Source: CAMYMG01 sp038259455
GTDB taxonomy: Bacteria; Pseudomonadota; Alphaproteobacteria; Rhizobiales; Rhizobiaceae
Assembly (NCBI GenBank): GCA_038259455.1
Contig: JBBSOT010000221.1
Span: 1 to 8,349 of the forward strand
Direction of reading: 5' to 3'
Length of the DNA: 8,349 nucleotides
Shown here piece by piece: positions 8,197 to 8,349 of this stretch (the stretch's first letter is position 1; each line of letters starts with the position of its first letter). Under the pieces are notes generated by a model that was not told where the DNA came from, searched no databases, and saw nothing but the letters and a program-made list of their open reading frames with translations. A program made the translations under genes and the position numbers.

Positions 8197-8199
8197 ATG
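8182..8199. other. Breakpoint joining narG to the interior of a transposase gene
   Basis: Minus-strand NarG similarity persists through the two glycine codons ending at 8196 (GGFVR). Plus-strand transposase similarity begins around 8188-8197 (E-T-A-M-D-I-F). The two similarities meet or overlap by a few codons, so the break lies in about 8182-8199, possibly at a short stretch shared by both parents. No insertion-sequence terminal inverted repeat or flanking target duplication is apparent here. The exact base cannot be fixed from protein resemblance alone. Confidence 0.7.
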
Positions 8200-8349
8200 G
8201 ACATCTTCTCCGAGAAATACGGCGCCAAATACGAGAAGGCGGTCACCTGTCTGACGAAGGACAGGGAGGCGTTGCTCACCTTCTACGACTTTCCGGGTGA
8301 CCACTGGGACCATCTGCGCACGGGCAATCCCATCGAAAGCGTCTTCGCC
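8188..8349 (+). mobile_element. IS256/Mutator-family transposase, internal fragment
   Basis: The frame from about 8188 to the right edge encodes a C-proximal part of an IS256-type DDE transposase. Recognisable blocks are KYEKAVTCLTKDREALL, FYDFPGDHWDHLR, and RTGNPIESVFA, which is the family motif carrying the third catalytic acid (the Glu of NPIES). The family is about 400 residues long, so this is roughly the last third before the C-terminal tail, which continues outside the window. The N-terminal two thirds, including the first two catalytic Asp residues and the left end of the element, are missing on this side. An ATG at 8197 is in frame but is internal to the domain, so it is not a natural start. 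The gene points away from narG. Family assignment is confident; whether an intact right end lies outside cannot be seen. Confidence 0.88.

Noticed and set aside
8182..8200. IS terminal inverted repeat or target-site duplication at the narG break
   Set aside because: Sequence on both sides is coding-like right up to the join, with no recognisable repeat.

Overview
The window is almost entirely coding. It carries a minus-strand gene cluster for respiratory (membrane-bound) nitrate reduction, read from right to left: a 5'-truncated narG, then narH, narJ, narI, a parvulin-type peptidyl-prolyl isomerase gene, a hemerythrin-like gene, and a beta-carbonic anhydrase gene (can-like) that runs off the left edge. 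The only other element is a plus-strand fragment of an IS256/Mutator-family transposase gene at the right edge, fused directly to the broken 5' end of narG. The high GC content and the protein style suggest a denitrifying or nitrate-respiring alphaproteobacterium, possibly of the Rhodobacterales. That placement is inferred from protein resemblance recalled from memory and was not computed.

Layout by region: 1-536 carbonic anhydrase (3' end outside the window); 526-1095 hemerythrin-like protein; 1116-1910 PpiC-type isomerase; 1916-2692 narI; 2694-3392 narJ; 3392-4918 narH; 4915-8196 narG remnant; about 8188-8349 transposase fragment. Neighbouring genes overlap or lie within 20 bases of each other. 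Every downstream gene has a strong GGAG-type ribosome binding site, so the set looks like one translationally coupled operon. No stretch longer than 20 bases lacks a gene.

Working together, NarG (molybdenum catalytic subunit), NarH (iron-sulphur subunit) and NarI (dihaem membrane subunit) form the quinol:nitrate oxidoreductase. NarJ is the dedicated chaperone for NarG cofactor insertion, and the isomerase is a known companion of nar operons that may assist folding. The hemerythrin-like protein and the carbonic anhydrase are accessory genes whose tie to nitrate respiration is inferred from the operon layout only.

The main anomaly is the right end. narG lacks about its first 155 codons, including the ligands of the FS0 [4Fe-4S] cluster, the twin-arginine-like leader and the operon promoter. 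They are replaced by the interior of a transposase gene rather than by an insertion-sequence end. This is either an IS-associated deletion that has inactivated the nitrate reductase, or a chimeric assembly join. The second anomaly is that the hemerythrin-like protein has lost two of the expected histidine iron ligands (Tyr32 and Gln103), each one base change from a His codon.
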